Below, one piece after another: positions 22,524-33,902 of a stretch of DNA of 64,000 nt. Both the position numbers and the translations under genes were made by a program. This stretch comes from Sorghum bicolor (Eukaryota; Streptophyta; Magnoliopsida; Poales; Poaceae). The stretch is from assembly GCF_000003195.3 (NCBI RefSeq), contig NC_012874.2:59003448-59067447 (forward strand). The letters run 5' to 3'. Under the pieces are notes generated by a model. It saw only the letters and a list, made by a program, of their open reading frames with translations. It was not told the origin of the DNA and searched no databases. How positions within the stretch are numbered: position 1 is the stretch's first letter; each line of letters begins with the position of its first letter.

Positions 22524-23607
22524 AAATTTTTCTTTTATATTTTCTTATTAAAAATGTTTATATGTCGATTGTATTGTAAGTAGACCATCTTTAGTAAGAT
22601 TTCATTTCAAATTATTTTGCATCGTGCTGTATAAGGTAGCTTTTACGACCAGCTCTTTGACTTATTATTCAACTTATCTCTAATCAAAGTCGATCCTATG
22701 GAAGCTTTTATAGTAAAAAGGTATGGCATTAAAGATATGATAAACTGTAGCAAATTTATTTCAAGTAATATTATTATACAAATAAGTTTTTTTTTATAAG
22801 CAAGGAGATTTGAACATTTTAAAATGGGAAACTCGGCTATTAGCTAGGTTGTTTGGATCAACAAAAGATATTTCTTAAGCAGCTATAGTAACTTTGTATT
22901 ATTTAGTGCAACGAAACATGGCCTAATTAATAAAGTAATTAAGTAGCACGGGGTATCGAAAATACATCTATTCTCCTACCTCTCAAGTCTCAACCATTAG
23001 ATGACCTTGTGGCAGAGGGTTGTTCATGTTTAGGTCTCACCTCTTCGTATTCGATACAGCTATTGGGTGACTGCCATTGTGCGACATGGTATTGCAGGGG
23101 TCAGCATTCTTTGCTCGCGAACCGGTGAGCCTCTTGCATATGCATGGATCGATGATGGATGCATGCACCGCCGATTCATGCGCCGGCGGCCGGGAAAAAA
23201 GAGGCCACCGGAGTCCTCGTTCTGACATGTCATTTGTCATGGTCGCTTTCTTTGCATTGTCGGGTCAACGATTCTGAAAACCAACACGGCGGCTTCACTT
23301 TGTTTTTAGGGCGGTGTGATTAATTGATCATTGTTGACGACATGAAGTCATATATACAGAGAAGAGAAGCTCGTGCGGTAGAAACATTTGATTCTCCTAC
23401 CTTTGTCACGTAATCTTTTTGGTTAGCGTGCAACTTCGCTACACCAGGAATTGTCCACACGTGGTATATGACCACGAAACACCAGGAATTGTAGTGGCAC
23501 CAGCACACACGTATGTTCAGCTCCCTCACACATATTGCCCCACGTTTTCCATTTCTGCAAGCTAAAGTCAGGTCAAAAGATCTGGGCAGTGAGAAATTTA
23601 TCCTCTC
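22524..23607. other. intergenic, nothing recognised
   Basis: No convincing coding sequence. Short overlapping frames at 23037-23277 on both strands have no recognisable motif. Confidence 0.35.
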
Positions 23608-23857
23608 AACTTGTTTTATTTCCAAAAATTGTTGCAAAATATATAAACACTATATCACTTTCGTTTATATTTAACAAATATTGTCTAATCATAGACTAAC
23701 TAGGCTCAAAATATTCATCTCGCAAATTACAGGTAAACTGTGTAATTAGTTATTTCTTTTATCTATATTTAATATTCTATATATATATGCCGCAAGATCC
23801 GATGTGACGGGGAATCTGAAAAATTTTGTAAATTTTTTTGAAACTAAACAAAGCCTT
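23608..23857. mobile_element. Tourist-like MITE, copy 3 (5' end eroded)
   Basis: Homologous to 8587-8829 along its length (CACTTTCGTTTATATTTAAC, then GACTAACTAGGCTCAAAA, then GATCCGATGTGACGGGG). The right end ACTAAACAAAGCC is followed by TAG after two bases. The left terminus has diverged. Confidence 0.65.
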
Positions 23858-23984
23858 TAGCTACCAATTTTTCTAGTCAAAATATAGTAAATTAGTATCA
23901 GCCGCCACTTCACATTCTCCGTGCTCTGAATCTTTCATTTTTCCTTCTAGCAATATTTATTTCTTTTAAAAAAAATTGAATTTC

Positions 23985-24262
23985 AGTTTTCTTTTTTTAT
24001 AGACCTAGTTACAGACACAGATGCTCACAGAAGTCAGCGCACACTCATCATTATAAATGCACGCATGCACATCCTAGTCACCATAGACACCTCGCTGATA
24101 ACGGGCATGTCACCTATATTATTGAAAGAAAAATGCCGTTAAATTCTAGAATGAATCTAGAAAATACAAGTATACGTGTCAAGTCGAGGACTTAAACTAC
24201 ATTGGGTAGGTTCCACTAAAAAAAACCTAACCAATTGCTCACTGTCCTACTAATTTGAGTTA
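23985..24262 (-). mobile_element. SINE-like repeat (tentative)
   Basis: On the minus strand GTTTAAGTCC near 24193-24184 resembles a tRNA-derived polymerase III B box, and an oligo(T)/A tract lies at the far end (about 23985-24000). The text resembles a dispersed grass repeat with GCACGCATGCACATCCTAG in its body. An A box could not be fixed with confidence. Confidence 0.35.
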
Positions 24263-24371
24263 GCATGACTTAGTGAAAACCACACGCTAACATCGTTTTG
24301 GTGCATGTTACCGGGGCAAAGCTAGCTGTAGATAGTTAGAAAAGTAGAGAGAGAGAAATTTAGCTGCACCG

Positions 24372-24611
24372 GCACGACACGAACAAGAGGACCGTGTTGT
24401 TCCTAGACTGTCGGCACGGTGGGCTACATAACCCAACCTATATTTTGGGTCGTGCTTTGACCGACACGCCACAAAAAATGGCACATAGACATTTCTACAA
24501 CTATACAATATTATTCTGCAGCATTTACTATATTACCTCTTATCTAATTCTTCAATAGATTACCAAAATCATTAAAACTTTAATTAAATAGTACATATAA
24601 GATATATATAT
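24372..24611. mobile_element. left part of an hAT-like GC-motif repeat split by the gypsy insertion
   Basis: Multiple CGGCACG/CGTGCCG-type motifs (24372-24480) followed by AT-rich sequence. The continuation with the same motifs is at 36817-37068 on the far side of the gypsy element, so this older element was the insertion target. The hAT label rests on resemblance to known grass repeats with GGGCCGTGCC ends. Confidence 0.5.
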
Positions 24612-27548
24612 TGTCACACCCAAATTTAAGGATAAATTTGAGTACAATAATCTCATGTGCGCCCCAGGAATAGTCGCGCACACAAGTCGACAAATTACAA
24701 ATGTATCATAACAAGTGTCTTACAAAACGTTATTACAACACAAATATATCAAAGTCTGCGACAAACGGAAAATAAACTCATAACTAGCTATGATAAGATA
24801 ACTCCAACACAGGGACGACCGACTGGGGGATTGCCAACCTAGAAGTCCTCCGGAAATTCCTCGTAAAAGCTGTCATCTGTTACCCATCCGGGATTTTTGT
24901 CCAAAAGAAAAAAAAACAAGCGTGAGTACATCTCGTACTCCGCAAGCATAACATAGGAATTTATGCGGCTCAAAGAGGTCAGACACTGGCTACTGCAGTT
25001 AGCATTTTAATTGGTCAATGTTTTAATCCTATTTAATCATCAATTATGCTTAAGCTCCCTATTAGCCCAAATGAGTACATGATAATAACACCGTTAACCT
25101 TCACGGCTAACACCATCACCATCACGGTTAAACCACATTAATCATCACGATCAATGCGTCAGATTTTCATTAGTTATTCCCCATAACCATCCACACCCAA
25201 CTATTCCGTAAGGGTCCAAGGCCGCTCATGTCCGAGAGCACGGCTAGTATACCAGTTTGATCAAACTCTGCGCAGAGGTGTGCACTTTTCCCGTAAGTCG
25301 TGTTACCCATATGCCCGGGGTTTGCAAGACCCACTAACACTACCAAGGTGAGCGGGCAGGGAACACTATGAAGCCTTCCATAGGCCACGTCTAACCAGTT
25401 AGGGCCGCGAGGTTTCCTCGGCAGGCAGATATAGAGAACCCCCCTTTCCTATGGCACATTTCCATCACGGCTATACACATAGGAACAGAAGCAGTTCTAT
25501 ACCCAAAGTGGCAAGCCCCTCTTGCGCCCTTTCGGGTAACCTCTAACCAGCTAGATGAGATCCTATTACTGAGCTAAAGTTAGAGCCATATAACCATCAC
25601 GGTTGCACTGTAAGTCCCGGATTGTCGCTTACAGAGAAGTCCTTACGGAGGGTCTAGGTCAACTCGACCGAAGTCAATTGCACCATAGCCCTTTTTCCCA
25701 ACATTGATCATCATATTCATTAAAGTCAGAGTGATAATAAATTCTCAATTAATTAAAGCACTAGCAAAGCTACCCACATGCATTCTACCCATAGGTGTCA
25801 TAAATATATAGTCAGGTAGCTAGGATGTCCTTAGGGTTACCAAATTAGACACATGCAGATGCGTAATTAATTAAGTGAATAGGTGTACAAGGGAAACCCA
25901 TGTTATACTTGCCTTCAGTGAAGGGGAACTGCTGCTGGTCCTGCTGCTCCTCGTAGTAAAATGGATCACCCGCGGACACGTCACCGTCTGCGCTCGATCG
26001 GTACCACACAACAACACGCATCCAGGTTCATTCATACAAGCAAACAATCATTTAATTAGAACAGTACACCAACAGATCAAAAATGAAATAAAATATTTAA
26101 AAAGAGAACCTACGATTCGCTACGACCACATAGATACGAAGATCACGAAAATCGGAGCTAAAACGACCAAGTTACGACTTTTTTCGGCGATTTCCTATAG
26201 GCAATTAATTAATTAAACCTAACCCTGAAAATAAAAAGTGGCAAAATACAGAAACAGTGGTACTATCATGTAGAGAATTTAATTACGAATCTAACGCAAT
26301 TTGAACGGGTCAAATCGGAGCTATAACGAATATTTTATGACCAAAACAAGTTCAGTGGCAATTCTGTAATTTCCTGAAAGCGTATTTTGACCTAACCGAC
26401 GGATAATACGTTTTCTAACAGAGAAAGCGTATGTCACTCGAAGGCGCTAAGGACTGCGGCTCGAAACTTAAATTCCAGGGGGGGTCTTTAGCAAAACCGA
26501 CCCGCGAAGGGGTACGGTGCGCTCAGGGCCGTCGATCTCCTGATGATCGGCCAAGATTAGAAGGGGGAGGGGAGAGAGAAGGGGGCGGCGCGCCTGGCCG
26601 GAGGGGAAGGAGATGGCGGCGGTGCTGCCATGTCCGGCCTGCGAAGCTCGCCGGAGAAACTCGTTTAGGCGCTACAGGGCGTGGTTTTGCGAACCGAAAC
26701 TACCGGGAGAGAGAGGAGGGCAAGGGGAACTCAATCCCGGCCTTGGCGTGGCCGGGGAGAGCCCGCGCGGCCCGCTCCATGGCCGGCGGCCATGGAGCTC
26801 GCCGGAGCTCGCGGAAACCGGCCCTAGAGAGCACCGCAACGCTTGGAAGAAAGCCGAAAAGGTAGAGGAGGACGAGGCGCGCTCACCGACGCGAAGAAGG
26901 AGGACGAAAACGGCTCGGACGGCGGCTTCTCGCAGAGGTCGCGGCGGCGGCTTCTCTCTGCGTTTTCGCGGATGGGAGCAGAAACGAGGAGCGGAGGAAT
27001 GGGGAGGGGAAGGAGGCTCGGGCGCACTGGGGGGGTTCTCCAACTGAAGCCGAGGCGCGGGGGAGGGAAATCGTGGGCGCAGGCTTCGGCCTTGCGGTTT
27101 CCAAACCGAGAGAGGGAGAAGAGCGGGGGCGACGGTTGGGGAAGAGAGAGCTGACAGGAGGGCCCGGCCTGTCAGCGGGTGAGAGAGAGAGGGGGAAGGG
27201 AGGGGGAGGCGGCTGGGCCGGCCCAAGAAGGGGCGTGGGGGAGGGGGAGATGCTGGGCCTCCAGGCCGAAAAGGGGAAGGGAAAGGAAAAATTCCTTTTT
27301 TTTTCAAACAATTTTTTCAATGCATTTTCCAAATGGATTTTTAATCAGTTTGACATTTGTTTTCAAAACACTCATCACATAAAAGAATGCTCCAGCATGA
27401 ATGCAACATAAAGTTTTCTCTAAGCTTATATTAAATTTTAATTTCTCCAAATTTATTTATTTTCCTATAGTGAAAAAAATGCTCACAAAATAAATTCATT
27501 TAAATTCATTTCATCTATTTAAAAGAAACAAAATTTTTGGGTGTTACA
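24612..27548 (-). repeat. 3' LTR of the gypsy chromovirus
   Basis: 2937 bp; minus-strand ends TGTAACACCC and GGGTGTGACA. AT-rich ends enclose a GC-rich, GA-biased core (26530-27290) that produces long meaningless open frames. It retains a 30-nt segment (about 26396-26425) that is missing from the 5' LTR. Confidence 0.93.
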
Positions 27549-27567
27549 ATTCTACCCCCCTTAAAAA
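27549..27567 (-). promoter_or_regulatory. polypurine tract
   Basis: Minus strand TTTTTAAGGGGGGTAGAAT lies directly before the 3' LTR, where plus-strand DNA synthesis primes in LTR retrotransposons. Confidence 0.85.
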
Positions 27568-27596
27568 TAATCTCGTCCTCGAGATTGAGATGGTGC

Positions 27597-28865
27597 TTAC
27601 TCAAAGAGATACGGATAAGATTGTCTCAGCTCATCTTCTCTTTCCCAAGTGGCTTCTTCTTCTTTATATCGGTGCCACTGCACTTTGCACATCTTTATAA
27701 CCCGACTCCGGGTGACTCTTTCCGCCGTTTCTAAGATCTTGATTGGATATTCCTCAAAAGTTAGATCTCCTTTAACTGTGAGTTCCTCCAATGGAATTTG
27801 TTCCTCAGGCACTCGCAAACATTTCTTCAGTTGCGACACATGGAACACATCATGAATACCCGACATACTCGCAGGCAACTCTAACTGATAGGCCACTTCT
27901 CCACGTCTCCTAAGAATTCTGAACGGTCCAACGTACCTCGGTGCCAATTTTCCCTTCATATTAAACCTCCTGACACTTCTCATAGGTGACACCTTCAAAT
28001 ACACATAGTCGCCTATCTCGAATGCCAATTCTCTTCTTCTAGTATCAGCATAACTCTTTTGCCGGGACTGGGCTACTCTCAAGTTGTCCCGTATTTTCCG
28101 CACTTTTTCCTCTGCATCTCTAAGAACATCAGGTCCAAATACTTGACTCTCGCCAGTCTGATTCCAAAACAGAGGTGTTCTACATTTCCGCCCATACAAT
28201 GCTTCAAACGGTGCCATATCAAGACTTTTCTGGTAACTATTATTATATGAAAATTCAGCATATGGTAAACTAGTGTCCCAACTGGTACCATACTGTAACG
28301 CACACGCTCTCAACATGTCTTCTAGAATCTGATTTACTCTTTCAGTCTGCCCATCAGTTTGGGGATGATATGCGGAACTAAAGTTCAACTTTGTTCCCAA
28401 TGATTCATGTACTTTATGCCAAAACTGAGATGTGAACTGTGTACCCCGATCAGACACGATCTTCTTCGGAACTCCGTGCAGACTCACGATTCTATCCATA
28501 TATAACTTTGCCAACTTTGCACCATCATAGTTGGTCTTAACGGGCAAAAAGTGAGCAACTTTAGTGAGTCGATCCACTATTACCCAAATTGAATCATACC
28601 CACGCTGGGTGCGGGGCAATCCAGTGATGAAATCCATACCTACTTCTTCCCATTTCCACTCGGGCACTTGCATTGGCTGCAACAACCCTGCAGGTCTTTG
28701 GTGCTCGGCTTTCACCCTCTGACAAGTATCACATAACGCTACATACTCTGCCACATCTCTCTTTAATCCATACCACCAATATTTTTCTTTAAGATCTAGA
28801 TACATCTTGGTGCTTCCGGGGTGAATTGAATATGCATAGTCATGTGCTTCACGCAGGATTGCATC
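27597..28865 (-). pseudogene. gypsy integrase with chromodomain-like C-terminus (cut from pol by one stop)
   Basis: The open part from the Met at 28805 is 402 aa. It has the tail of the HHCC zinc finger (C25, C28 in CDTC), the catalytic triad D58, D119, E155 with 35 residues between the last two (GMDFITG, VSDRGTQF, DGQTERVNQ), and the GPFRILRR region. The last about 55 residues carry a chromodomain-like segment (VQWHRYKEEEATWE) that in chromoviruses may steer insertion to heterochromatin. A TGA at 28868-28866 separates it from the RNase H frame; the reading frame is otherwise continuous, and the change looks like CGA to TGA. Without that stop, protease, RT, RNase H and integrase would be one polyprotein. 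Confidence 0.93.
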
Positions 28866-31115
28866 TCAGATGGATTTCACTTCTGGCACACATATTCTCT
28901 TCCCAAACCATAGTGTACCATTTTCGTCTAACTTGAAACCCGGTGCTTTTCCAAGCACTACATTCTCTGAAATTTCTTTTAGTTTCTCATCTTCCAACTG
29001 ACCTTTGCGGATTTCTTGCTCTAAGGTGGGCTCTAACTCCAATTCAACAGTGTTGTTCACTAAACCCAAATTGAGATGCGCTATTTCAGCTAGCAACTCT
29101 GTGGGAATGAAGGTCAATTGCAGCCCATTGGCATAACTCTTTCGGCTAAGTGCATCGGCAACAACGTTTGCCTTCCCGGGATGGTAATGCACTTCCAGGT
29201 CATAATCCTTTATTAATTCTAGCCAGCGGCGTTGCCTTAGGTTCAGGTCTGACTGTGTGAAAATATACTTCAAACTTTTGTGATCCGTATAAATATCACA
29301 CTTATGTCCAATTAGATAATGCCTCCAAATCTTCAGAGCATGAACCACGGCAGCTAGCTCCAAATCATGAGTAGGATAGTTCAGCTCATGTTTTCTCAAC
29401 TGCCTGGATGCGTACGCCACTACTCTTCCTTCTTGCATAAGCACACAGCCAAGGCCTAGGCGAGATGCATCGCAATAAATAGAGAAGGTTTTGCTCAGAT
29501 CTGGTAAGGTCAACACGGGGGCTGTGGTCAACCTTTTCTTTAGCTCCTCAAAATTTTCTTGACACTTATCTGACCAAATAAATTTGGCACTCTTCTCTAG
29601 TAGGGCTATCATGGGCTTTGCTAACTTAGAGAAGCCTTCAATAAATCTCCTATAATAACCAGCTAGTCCCAAAAAGCTACGGATCTCACTAGCATTGGTT
29701 GGAGGCTTCCAATTTAGCACATCCTGCACTTTACTGGGGTCTACGGCTATTCCACCGTTAGAGACCACATGTCTCAAAAATGAGACCTCATCCAACCAAA
29801 ACTCACACTTGCTTTTCTTGGCATACAATTTATTCTCTCTAAGCTTTTGCAAGACCAGCCTCAAGTGTTCAGCATGTTCTTCTTTGGTTTTGGAGAAGAT
29901 TAATATATCATCAATGAATACTACCACGAACTTATCCAAATACTCCATGAACACCTTGTTCATCATATACATGAAGTATGCAGGTGCATTGGTCAGCCCA
30001 AATGACATGACTGTATACTCATACAAGCCATACCTTGTGGTAAAAGCTGTCTTAGGTATGTCAGTTGCACGGATTTTCAACTGGTGATAGCCAGATCGAA
30101 GGTCAATTTTGGAGAATACACATGCTCCTTTCAGTTGGTCAAATAAGTCATCTATTCTAGGCAATGGGTAATTGTTTTTAATAGTGACTTCATTTAATGA
30201 CCGATAATCCACACACATCCTCCTAGTGCCATCCTTCTTATCAACAAAGATTACTGGTGCACCCCATGGTGAAGAACTAGGACAAATAAACCCTTTTTCT
30301 TGCAATTCCTTAAGCTGTTTCTTAAGTTCCTCTAATTCATTTACCCCCATTCTATATGGTCTTTTTGCTATGGGTGCAGTTCCAGGTAAAAGCTCAATAA
30401 GAAATTCAATGTCTCGGTCAGGTGGCATACCTGGCAACTCATCCGGGAAAACATCGGGGAACTCGTCCACCACCTGGTCTTCTTGATTACCACCACTCAA
30501 CTGATTCACTGTAGCAGTCGGCTGAGGCTGCACTGCCACATCCACACTTATTCTATCCCCACCTGGTGATGTCACCACCACAGCCCTCTCTTGACACTGT
30601 ATTACTGCCCCATGCTGCTTCATCCAATCCATACCAAGTATGAGGTCAATTCCCATGGTTCTTAGCACAATAGGTTTCACCTTGAAATCTACCCCCCTTA
30701 GAGATATACTAGTGGAGGGGCTCCAGTAATTAGCTGGCATGGTGCCTCCCGGTGAATTTACTAGCATGGAATTTTTCAGTGCACAAAGTGGGATGCTATG
30801 CACTCTAACAAAAGCTTGGGAGATAAAAGAATGTGAAGCACCAGAATCAAACAGTACTGTAGCGGGGATGGAGTTGATGTTGAACGTACCCATCATAACC
30901 TCAGGTGCTTCCTGAGCTGTGTCAGTGGACACATGGTTCACTTTCCCAGAGAACGGAGGTCGAGCAGGCCTCTGATTGTTGTTCTGATTTTGCTGGGCTG
31001 GTGGATTCTGCTTCTTGGGGCACTGGTAGGCATAGTGTCCCACCTCTCCGCAGCGGTAACAGGCATTGGGATTGCCGCTGGGTGCTGCACTCTTGCCAGG
31101 AGCATTATTGGGCAC
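28866..31115 (-). CDS. gypsy gag zinc knuckle, protease, reverse transcriptase and RNase H
   Basis: 749 codons from the first Met. CX2CX4HX4C knuckle at residues 19-32; retropepsin active site [12 protein letters not shown] at 88-99; RT about 230-430 with [10 protein letters not shown] and the catalytic FIDD (400-403); RNase H about 545-655 with DAS, DLELAAV and YTDHKSL. The frame extends upstream into gag (to a TAG at 31238-31236), so the Met at 31115 is a convenience start, not the natural one. Oddities: FLRHVVS where FLGHVIS is usual, and FMYMMN in place of FMNLMN. The RT core looks complete. It ends at the TGA shared with the integrase break. Confidence 0.93.
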   Translation of the reverse strand: MPNNAPGKSAAPSGNPNACYRCGEVGHYAYQCPKKQNPPAQQNQNNNQRPARPPFSGKVNHVSTDTAQEAPEVMMGTFNINSIPATVLFDSGASHSFISQAFVRVHSIPLCALKNSMLVNSPGGTMPANYWSPSTSISLRGVDFKVKPIVLRTMGIDLILGMDWMKQHGAVIQCQERAVVVTSPGGDRISVDVAVQPQPTATVNQLSGGNQEDQVVDEFPDVFPDELPGMPPDRDIEFLIELLPGTAPIAKRPYRMGVNELEELKKQLKELQEKGFICPSSSPWGAPVIFVDKKDGTRRMCVDYRSLNEVTIKNNYPLPRIDDLFDQLKGACVFSKIDLRSGYHQLKIRATDIPKTAFTTRYGLYEYTVMSFGLTNAPAYFMYMMNKVFMEYLDKFVVVFIDDILIFSKTKEEHAEHLRLVLQKLRENKLYAKKSKCEFWLDEVSFLRHVVSNGGIAVDPSKVQDVLNWKPPTNASEIRSFLGLAGYYRRFIEGFSKLAKPMIALLEKSAKFIWSDKCQENFEELKKRLTTAPVLTLPDLSKTFSIYCDASRLGLGCVLMQEGRVVAYASRQLRKHELNYPTHDLELAAVVHALKIWRHYLIGHKCDIYTDHKSLKYIFTQSDLNLRQRRWLELIKDYDLEVHYHPGKANVVADALSRKSYANGLQLTFIPTELLAEIAHLNLGLVNNTVELELEPTLEQEIRKGQLEDEKLKEISENVVLGKAPGFKLDENGTLWFGKRICVPEVKSI

Positions 31116-31235
31116 TCCTTGGCGTGGTGCCTGATTGCTGACCTGATGCTGGGGGCGTTGCTGATTCTGGTTGCCATACTGTTGCTGGGGACGTTGTTGG
31201 TTTTGGTGATTGTGCTGCTGGTAGTACTGGGGACG

Positions 31236-32098
31236 CTAAGGAAACTGACCACGGTTCCACTGATTCTGTGGTCCTTGACTGCGCTGAGGGAATCCCTGCT
31301 GAGGGTACGCACGTGGGCGAGTGTTGCTGCCCGACGGCTGCCCCTGGAGCTTTCTCTTCTTTGCATCCATCTCCTTGCGCTTGTTGTCGATGACAATAGC
31401 GCGGTTCACCAATTCTTGGAAGCAAGGGTAGGTGTTGCTCATCAGCTGCAGCTGCAGTCCATCATACAGACCCTTCAGGAAGAGACGCTGCTTGTCAGAG
31501 TCCCTGGCCACCTCATATGGAGCATATCGTGACAGTTGTGCAAACTTGTCACGATACTCACTGACTGACAAGATCCCTGCTTGAGAGACCGAAACTCTTC
31601 TGCTTTTAGTTCTATCAGGCCCTCTGGAATATGATGGGACCTGAACCCTTCCGTAAACTCCTTCCAGGTGACTGGCGGAGCATTGTTCGGGCGTCCATAT
31701 TGATAGGACTCCCACCACTCCTGTGCAGGTCCTTGCAGCTGACCTGATGCGTACAACACTTTCTCCAGGTCGCTGCATTGGGCAATGTTCAGCTGCTTCT
31801 CGACTGCTTTTAACCAGTCGTCTGCCTCCAGTGGATCAGAGGCATGGGTGAACACCGGAGGGCGTCCTTTCAAGAACTCCCCTCGCTTGTCACGGACTTG
31901 AACCGGCGGTAGTGCTGCTACTGGTTCATTGTTCATACGGTTCATCATGGCTTGCATCAAATTAGCTTGCATACCCATAAGCTGCTCAATAGTCATCGGC
32001 GGCGGTGGTGGTGGTGGATTCTCAGGTACACCACGTCCACGGCCACGACCACGGCCACGGCCACGTCCACGACCAGCGGCTGCTCCTTCGGCATCCAT
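31236..32098 (-). pseudogene. gypsy gag, broken by one frameshift and one stop
   Basis: The likely start is the ATG at 32098 (MDAEGAAAGRGRG), giving a basic RG-repeat then a proline run, followed by the capsid-like Retrotrans_gag region (DPLEADDWLKAVEKQLNIA, then WWESYQYGR). Near 31570 the frame shifts by one and continues as SVSEYRDKFAQLSRYAP and on to a Q-rich linker. A TAG at 31238-31236 then interrupts the linker before the zinc knuckle. Gag forms the virus-like particle, so this copy probably cannot make its own particles. Confidence 0.9.
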
Positions 32099-32778
32099 CT
32101 GCTTCCAACAAAGATTCATGGCTTTTAGTGATCTTCCAAAAATAATTATTCATCGCTTATAATGAATAAAAACAAGTCTAGCAGTTTTCTGGACAAGTTT
32201 CAAACTCAGCAGGTCAGTAATCCGTGCTTATCTCAGAACCTACAGGTCCAAAAAGGAATATGGTATACATCGTTGGAAAGGTTAAGAAATTCTCTACAAA
32301 CTTTATTCAGACCACATTTACTGATTCCAACAGTAACATAATCAAAATTATGATTTATCAGGTTCTGCTCTGGTTCTCAGTCTGCGCAGGTACAGCAGAT
32401 TAAAACGGACATATCTCACAGATCCGAATAGATAATGAGGTGATTCCAGTTGGAGATGAAAGATATAGCAGTCTAGTTTTCACCATAAAAATTTCGTAAT
32501 TTTTGACTGAACCGATAATAAGATACTGAATAAGCATCACAGACTGCTCCAGAAACAGCATGACTGAGACAAGATAAAGTAACCCAACCTCGAAATTAAA
32601 CAACATTACTTCTAAGATTAAGGTTTAGAAACATGCGGACAAGCCCACATGTTTCCACAATCAAACAAAACTCCAAATCATAAATGTTCATCAACACAAA
32701 CAGCAACTCACTAAAGTTCACATGCCACACATTACTGAAATACTCGTGCTAGCGTCAATCTAGAAAGTACTGGGAAAT
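32099..32778 (-). other. non-coding spacer between extra ORF and gag
   Basis: About 680 bp, AT-rich and with no long frame. It may hold an intron or promoter linking the extra ORF and gag, but no splice pair could be chosen with confidence. Confidence 0.4.
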
Positions 32779-33708
32779 CTAAGGAGCTCTATCCTGGAGA
32801 ACGAACTTGCGGGGCTTCTTCTTGTAGATGGATGGCTGTCCAAGCTGACCACGCAGCTCATCCACCTGACGCTGGAGGCGCTTCCCCGCCTGCTGCGCAA
32901 CACGCAGCTCCTGTCTCAGTGCCCCATTCATCTCCTGAATGGCACTGACGTGTCTCACAGTCGTATCCAGGGTAGGGTCGCCGGCAGGAGGTGCCAGGAC
33001 ATGCCATGTCTTGCCATCTGGGTCGTTGTGGGGAAGGAACCGGTACCTGTCCTCCTGCATGGCCTCAAAACGGCGGCCATGGTAGTGAAAGTACGCGGCC
33101 TGAGCTGCATCCTCCATGCTCTCGTAGGAGGAAGCACGCCTAACCCTGCTCTCGTGTATGGACTCCACCTCGTCCGAGTTGTCGACGTTGTTCCGAGCTG
33201 TGATGATCACCTCGGCCTTCCAGTAGGTGTTCTCCAACGGGTGCTTGTGCTCCGAGCAAAGGTAGCGGACGGTGGCGGCAAACTCCGGGTAATAGCTCGC
33301 CAACACACCCGTGAGCAGAGTGTGGTAGTGAGCGTCCTCGTCCGCCTCCATGAACTTGTTCCTGGAGGTCCATCCCATCTCTGGAACAACCTGAGGGTAC
33401 TGAGGCGTCGGTGCTGAACCCGTCGACGCGTGGGGTGCAGGCGAAGGTGGTGCAGGTGCAGGTGGAACTGGAGCGGCAGCCTGCGGAATCGGTACCGCCA
33501 CGGGTGTAGGAGCTGAAGGTGTAGGCGTAGGGGACCCCGTGTCCATAGGCTCCTCCTCCTCGCCGCCACCAGAGGCGACGACCTCGGGCTCTGGTACGGG
33601 TACTGGTGCTGGCACAGGTGCAGGTACTGGAGCTGGTGCTGGTGCAACTGGTGGAGCACGGGCGGCGACGAAGAGGGCGCGATACGCGGCTGCGCTGCGA
33701 CGAGGCAT
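32779..33708 (-). CDS. extra ORF upstream of gag, 309 aa, function unknown
   Basis: An intact reading frame in the same sense as gag-pol, beginning about 190 bp past the primer site. The N-terminus MPRRSAAAYRALFVAARAPP is followed by a long Pro/Ala/Val low-complexity stretch (about residues 20-100, PAPVPAPVPAPVPVPEPE-like). A compact folded-looking middle (about 108-245, with MGWTSRNKFMEADEDAHYH and ASYYPEFAATVRYLC) comes next, then a C-terminal heptad-rich helix (about 258-290, RQELRVAQQAGKRLQRQVDE) likely to form a coiled coil. There is no protease, nucleic-acid or envelope signature and no transmembrane segment. It is undamaged although gag is broken. Extra ORFs are known in some plant gypsy lineages; this one is not recognised. 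The middle region, with Tyr/Trp and acidic residues, resembles uncharacterised grass proteins from memory only. Confidence 0.8.
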   Translation of the reverse strand: MPRRSAAAYRALFVAARAPPVAPAPAPVPAPVPAPVPVPEPEVVASGGGEEEEPMDTGSPTPTPSAPTPVAVPIPQAAAPVPPAPAPPSPAPHASTGSAPTPQYPQVVPEMGWTSRNKFMEADEDAHYHTLLTGVLASYYPEFAATVRYLCSEHKHPLENTYWKAEVIITARNNVDNSDEVESIHESRVRRASSYESMEDAAQAAYFHYHGRRFEAMQEDRYRFLPHNDPDGKTWHVLAPPAGDPTLDTTVRHVSAIQEMNGALRQELRVAQQAGKRLQRQVDELRGQLGQPSIYKKKPRKFVLQDRAP

Positions 33709-33887
33709 CTATAAATTTTGTTTTAAGAATTAGAATCAATATGTTTACATAAATAGAACATTGGGTAAGAATATAAACTTTTAATAAAATAACAAGAAAG
33801 TAAAGTGAGCAGTGAAATAAATAAAGTGAAAATAAGAACCCTAAAATCGACTGTTTCTACCTAGGTTTGCGTCCTACAGTCAGCCTT

Positions 33888-33899
33888 GCTTTGATACCA
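33888..33899 (-). promoter_or_regulatory. primer-binding site (tRNA-Met type)
   Basis: Minus strand TGGTATCAAAGC, three bases past the 5' LTR; it complements the 3' end of initiator tRNA-Met and primes minus-strand synthesis. Confidence 0.85.
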
Positions 33900-33902
33900 A
33901 TT

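Noticed and set aside
30905..31532. Plus-strand frame opposite gypsy gag
   Set aside because: Antisense shadow of the Q-rich gag linker.
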